Assembly: GCA_013152215.1 (NCBI GenBank)
Contig: JAADGT010000221.1
Span: 1 to 8,292, forward strand
Length of the DNA: 8,292 nt
Reading direction: 5' to 3'
Origin: Deltaproteobacteria bacterium
GTDB taxonomy: Bacteria; Desulfobacterota; Deferrisomatia; Deferrisomatales; Deferrisomataceae
The stretch's first letter is position 1; each line of letters starts with the position of its first letter. Of this stretch, positions 6,223-8,292 are shown one piece after another. Under the pieces are notes generated by a model. The model searched no databases, had not been told where the DNA came from, and saw only the letters and a list, made by a program, of their open reading frames with translations. Made by a program: the position numbers and the translations under genes.

Positions 6223-6291
6223 CATAGAGCCCCCCCGGAAGAGCAGGGAGTTAGCAGCGAGCAATCGCTCTACCCCTGTTCTTCTATTTTT
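6190..6291 (+). ncRNA. Candidate ~100-nt small RNA or first segment of the metX leader
   Basis: The interval runs from the expected start of the consensus promoter to the end of the T-rich tract of a strong terminator hairpin. It would be a complete short transcription unit of about 100 nt, overlapping the last 33 nt of the fur frame. It holds a GC hairpin (ACCGGC-gcc-GCCGGT, 6206-6220) and then the terminator stem (6238-6284). I recognise no known RNA family in it. It could equally be the upstream part of a long metX mRNA leader whose terminator is partly bypassed. Start and end are inferred from promoter and terminator positions. Confidence 0.4.
6238..6291 (+). terminator. Intrinsic terminator hairpin between fur and the SAM riboswitch
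   Basis: GAAGAGCAGGG (6238-6248) pairs with CCCTGTTCTTC (6274-6284) over 11 bp with one G-U. Inside are 3 bp (6252-6254 with 6270-6272) and 5 bp (AGCGA with TCGCT) capped by a GCAA tetraloop. TATTTTT follows at 6285-6291. It begins 15 nt after the fur frame stop, the normal place for the terminator of the flavoprotein-fur operon. It also lies downstream of the promoter at 6155-6183 and so would act on that transcript. Confidence 0.8.
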
Positions 6292-6331
6292 GGGGTCCGG
6301 CGTTCCGGAGCCCCCGCCGCGAGGCCGGCGA

Positions 6332-6424
6332 CTTCTTATCGAGAGTGGCGGAGGGACCAGGCCCTGCGAAGCCACAGCAACCAACCCCTCGGGGTCCGGT
6401 GCTCCATCCTGGACAGATGAGAAG
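6332..6424 (+). promoter_or_regulatory. SAM-I (S-box) riboswitch aptamer
   Basis: The stretch matches the S-box consensus throughout. The P1 arms CTTCTTATC (6332-6340) and GATGAGAAG (6416-6424) pair over 9 bp. GAGAGTGGCGGAGGGACC follows P1. The P2 arms are GTGGC (6345-6349) and GCCAC (6371-6375), with the kink-turn-type GGAGGGACC...TGCGAAGCC between them. AGCAACC follows at 6376-6382, then a short C-rich P3 hairpin and GGTGCTCC with a small P4 (TCCA/TGGA) ending in GGACAGATGAG. S-adenosylmethionine binding normally switches methionine-biosynthesis genes off, which fits metX directly downstream. No U-tract terminator follows the aptamer, so control is probably at translation. Confidence 0.96.
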
Positions 6425-6505
6425 ACAGGTTCGGACTCGCGGCCCAACCCCTACCCGACCCCGGCCGCGTTCCGCTCCCCCTTCCCTGCGAGAGGAGGAA
6501 CCCGG
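6425..6505 (+). promoter_or_regulatory. Riboswitch expression platform and metX ribosome-binding site
   Basis: Between aptamer and start codon lies an 81-nt C-rich segment. CGCGGCC (6438-6444) and GGCCGCG (6463-6469) form a perfect 7-bp hairpin with an 18-nt loop but no T-run after it. AGGAGG (6493-6498) sits 7 nt before the TTG start. CTCC (6475-6478) can pair with GGAG (6494-6497), and GGTTC (6428-6432) with GAACC (6498-6502), both masking the ribosome site. The P1 3' strand base run GAAG (6421-6424) can instead pair with CTTC (6481-6484). These pairings were found by eye, without energies. Confidence 0.5.
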
Positions 6506-7669
6506 TTGACAACTCAGTCCACCCTGGCCGGGGTGGGGCTGGTGTCCCCCCAGAAGGCCGTCCTGTGCTCCCCCCCCAACGAGTTCTATCTCCAGAGCGG
6601 CCGGATCCTCGGTCCCATCGAGGTGGTGTACGAGACCTACGGCACCTTGTCCCCCGACCGGGACAACGTGGTGCTGGTGTGCCACGCCCTGTCGGGCGAC
6701 GCCCACGCCGCAGGATACCACTCGCCCGCCGATCCCAAGCCCGGCTGGTGGGACCCCATGATCGGCCCGGGCCGGCCCATCGACACGGACCGGTATTTCG
6801 TGATCTGCTCCAACGTGCTGGGAAGCTGCCGGGGGACCACCGGCCCGGCCAGCACCAACCCCCGCACGGGCCGGCCGTTCGGCATGGCCTTTCCGGTGGT
6901 CACGGTGCGGGACATGGTGCGGGTCCAGGCGATGCTGCTCGACCATCTGGGCATCCCCCAGGTCCTGTGCGTGATCGGCGGCTCCATGGGGGGCATGCAG
7001 GCCCTGGAGTGGGCCGTGCGGTTCCCGGATCGGGTCCGGTCCATCGTGCCCATCTCCACCACCGGGGCCTCGTCGCCCCTGAGCATCGGGTTCAACAAGA
7101 TCGGCCGCCGGGCCATCATGAGCGACCCGAACTGGAGGGGCGGCAACTACTACGGACACGAACCGCCGCGGGACGGCCTGGCGGTGGCGCGCATGATCGG
7201 CCACATCACCTTCCTGAGCGACGCCTCCATGCGCAAGAAGTTCGACCGCCGGCTCTCGGGCCGGGAGGGCATCTTCGCGTTCTCGGCCCAGTACGACGTG
7301 GAGCGGTACCTCCACTACAACGGGTACAAGTTCGCCGAACGGTTCGACGCCAACAGCTACCTCTATCTCACCAAGGCCCTCGACATCTTCGACCTGGGCG
7401 ACGGGTTCCCAGGGGGCATGGACGAGGCCCTGGCCCAGATCCGGTGCCCCGTCCGGTTCATCACGTTCACGGGGGACTGGCTGTACCCGCCCCTGGACAC
7501 GGACATCATGGAGCAGAGCCTCCGGCGTCAGGGCAAGCGGGTGGAGCACCTGCGCATCGAGAGCGACTACGGTCACGACGCCTTCCTGGTGGAGTACCCC
7601 CTCTACACCCACCACGTCGCCGAGTTCCTGGACACCGTTTTGTCCGAGGTGCGATCCGGAGGGGGGTGA
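6506..7669 (+). CDS. metX: Homoserine O-acetyltransferase MetX
   Basis: An alpha/beta-hydrolase-fold acyltransferase that acylates L-homoserine (usually from acetyl-CoA), opening the direct-sulfhydrylation route to methionine in the cytoplasm. The 387-residue product has the family N-terminal signature LQSGRILGPIEVVYETYG (29-46), CHALSGDAHAAG (59-70), and LGSCRGTTGPASTNPRTGRP. The catalytic triad is S160 in IGGSMGGMQ, D324 in FTGDWLYPP and H357 in YGHDAF. The start is TTG at 6506, chosen because AGGAGG lies 7 nt upstream and no better ATG or GTG precedes the conserved region. The longer open frame back to 5963 runs through the riboswitch and fur and is not coding. Regulation by the SAM-I riboswitch supports a methionine role. 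A succinyl-CoA preference cannot be excluded by eye. metW, often next to metX in proteobacteria, is not directly downstream. Confidence 0.96.
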   Translation: MTTQSTLAGVGLVSPQKAVLCSPPNEFYLQSGRILGPIEVVYETYGTLSPDRDNVVLVCHALSGDAHAAGYHSPADPKPGWWDPMIGPGRPIDTDRYFVICSNVLGSCRGTTGPASTNPRTGRPFGMAFPVVTVRDMVRVQAMLLDHLGIPQVLCVIGGSMGGMQALEWAVRFPDRVRSIVPISTTGASSPLSIGFNKIGRRAIMSDPNWRGGNYYGHEPPRDGLAVARMIGHITFLSDASMRKKFDRRLSGREGIFAFSAQYDVERYLHYNGYKFAERFDANSYLYLTKALDIFDLGDGFPGGMDEALAQIRCPVRFITFTGDWLYPPLDTDIMEQSLRRQGKRVEHLRIESDYGHDAFLVEYPLYTHHVAEFLDTVLSEVRSGGG

Positions 7670-7693
7670 CCTTTTCGCCTGGGACGACGGCGG

Positions 7694-7722
7694 TTTGAGG
7701 CCGGAGGTGGGGGTGCTATACT
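7694..7722 (+). promoter_or_regulatory. Extended -10 promoter for the cytochrome gene
   Basis: TGC-TATACT (7714-7722) is a good extended -10 element. TTTGAG at 7694-7699, or TTGAGG one base later, is a modest -35 with 17- or 16-nt spacing. Transcription would start near 7729, about 40 nt before the cytochrome ATG. It lies in the 100-nt gap after metX, where I see no clear terminator. Confidence 0.6.
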
Positions 7723-7769
7723 GGCGCGTCCGGACGGCCTCCACCCGCTCTCCGAAGGAGGGACCCCCA

Positions 7770-8045
7770 ATGCGCAGAACGCTCCCGTTCCTGGTGGCCG
7801 CGGCCGTGATCGCGGCCGGCACGGCCTGGGCCGGCGAATTCGACCTGGAAGCCGCGAAGTCCACCTTCGAGAAACGCTGTTCCAAGTGCCACACCCTCGA
7901 CCGGCCCCTCAAAAAGAACAAGGACCGGGCCGGGTGGGAGAAGACGGTTTCGCGCATGGTGCGCTACGCCTCGGGCACGATCTCCGAGGACGAGGCGGCC
8001 GTGATCGTGGAGTACCTGTCCCGGGTGCGCGGCCCGGCCCAGTAG
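7770..8045 (+). CDS. Exported monoheme c-type cytochrome
   Basis: A small periplasmic electron carrier of 91 residues. Residues 1-21 form a Sec signal peptide (MRRTLPFLVAAAVIAAGTAWA, cleavage before GE), leaving about 70 mature residues. The heme site is C37-S-K-C40-H41. M63 in WEKTVSRMVRYA is the likely sixth ligand, and the end ISEDEAAVIVEYLSRVRG fits the last helix of class I cytochrome c domains. The pattern CxxCH, W..TV.RM, E...I..YL resembles the small cytochrome domain also found in quinohemoprotein amine dehydrogenase subunits and similar proteins. The ATG at 7770 has AAGGAGGG 7-8 nt upstream. An in-frame ATG at 7695 would put 25 residues before the signal peptide and is rejected. The next gene begins 6 nt downstream, so the two are probably co-transcribed; the redox partner is unknown. 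Confidence 0.92.
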   Translation: MRRTLPFLVAAAVIAAGTAWAGEFDLEAAKSTFEKRCSKCHTLDRPLKKNKDRAGWEKTVSRMVRYASGTISEDEAAVIVEYLSRVRGPAQ

Positions 8046-8051
8046 GCACCG

Positions 8052-8292
8052 GTGACCTCCTTCCCCCGTTGGGCCCGCGGCCTCCTGGCCGCTGCGGCCG
8101 CACTGTGGCTCTCGTCCCTCAGCCTGGGAATCGAGACCAGCCCCGACGAGCTGCGCCTGCCCGAGGTGGTGGTCCGGGCCCGGGACCCGGTGCGCCTGGA
8201 GGCCGTCCGGCGGGCGGTGCTGCCCCTGGAGCCCGGCGAGATTCCCGTGCCGGTGGCCCTGCCCCGCCTGCCGCCGCCCCGGCTCCCGGCTC
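8052..8292 (+). CDS. Partial exported protein of unknown function (C-terminus beyond right edge)
   Basis: From a GTG at 8052 the frame stays open to the window edge, about 80 residues. The first 28 residues look like a Sec signal peptide: a basic start (MTSFPRWARG), a hydrophobic core (LLAAAAALWLSSLSLG), then IETSPDELRLPEVVVRARDP. The mature part is rich in Pro, Val and Arg (VLPLEPGEIPVPVALPRLPP). It follows the cytochrome stop by 6 nt with a weak ribosome site (TAGG), which suggests translation coupled to the cytochrome gene. The LPEVVVRARD stretch vaguely recalls N-termini of some outer-membrane-associated proteins, but I do not recognise the family and too little is present to assign a function. 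Confidence 0.6.
   Translation, partial: MTSFPRWARGLLAAAAALWLSSLSLGIETSPDELRLPEVVVRARDPVRLEAVRRAVLPLEPGEIPVPVALPRLPPPRLPA

Noticed and set aside
5963..6505. Open frame upstream of and continuous with metX, which would give a 568-residue protein
   Set aside because: It runs out of frame through fur, the promoter, the terminator and the SAM-I aptamer. MetX homology begins only after the TTG at 6506, which has a perfect ribosome site.
6506..6511. TTGACA at the metX start codon as a -35 box
   Set aside because: No -10-like sequence lies 15-19 nt downstream, and the site is explained as the TTG start plus second codon.
6284..7957. Minus-strand open frame opposite metX and the cytochrome gene
   Set aside because: It is antisense to two clear genes, with composition typical of a shadow frame and no recognisable domain.

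Overview
The window is very GC-rich and shows the strong codon bias that produces long antisense shadow frames. Full-length NifU with NifS, a rubrerythrin-type ferritin, a flavodoxin-fold oxidoreductase, a Fur-family regulator, SAM-I-controlled metX and a small c-type cytochrome suggest an anaerobic, cytochrome-using Desulfobacterota-type bacterium (Desulfuromonadia- or Deferrisoma-like). The lineage is inferred from gene content and style; no marker gene is present.

Left part, minus strand (4993 down to 1): six co-directional genes. Three closely spaced genes come first: a ferritin-like diiron protein (4993-4517), a metallo-beta-lactamase-fold hydrolase (4482-3631) and a lipoprotein with two thioredoxin/TlpA-like domains (3596-2538). 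They appear to be driven by a good sigma70-type promoter at 5076-5047. After a 94-nt gap with a weaker promoter candidate come nifU (2443-1607), nifS (1602-418) and a small coiled-coil-like protein that runs off the left edge (385-1). Together these fit Fe-S cluster assembly beside iron, peroxide and thiol-disulfide handling.

Middle, plus strand (5043-6222): a flavoprotein of the NADPH-dependent FMN reductase / iron-sulfur flavoprotein type overlaps by 8 nt a Fur-family metalloregulator. It is transcribed divergently from the ferritin gene, and the minus-strand promoter lies inside its first codons.

The 6150-6505 stretch is the richest regulatory DNA. A consensus promoter (TTGACA-17-TATAAA) sits in the 3' end of the fur frame. 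A strong intrinsic-terminator hairpin follows about 50 nt downstream of the expected start, then a complete SAM-I (S-box) riboswitch aptamer, then metX (homoserine O-acetyltransferase), which begins with TTG behind a perfect AGGAGG. A terminator between promoter and riboswitch means either a ~100-nt small RNA ends there or metX has a two-stage leader.

Right end, plus strand: an extended -10 promoter, a 91-residue exported monoheme cytochrome c, and the start of an exported protein of unknown function that runs off the right edge.

I see no mobile elements, CRISPR arrays, tRNAs or rRNAs, and no clear new multi-gene system. The least ordinary parts are the fur-metX regulatory region and the tandem thioredoxin-domain lipoprotein.
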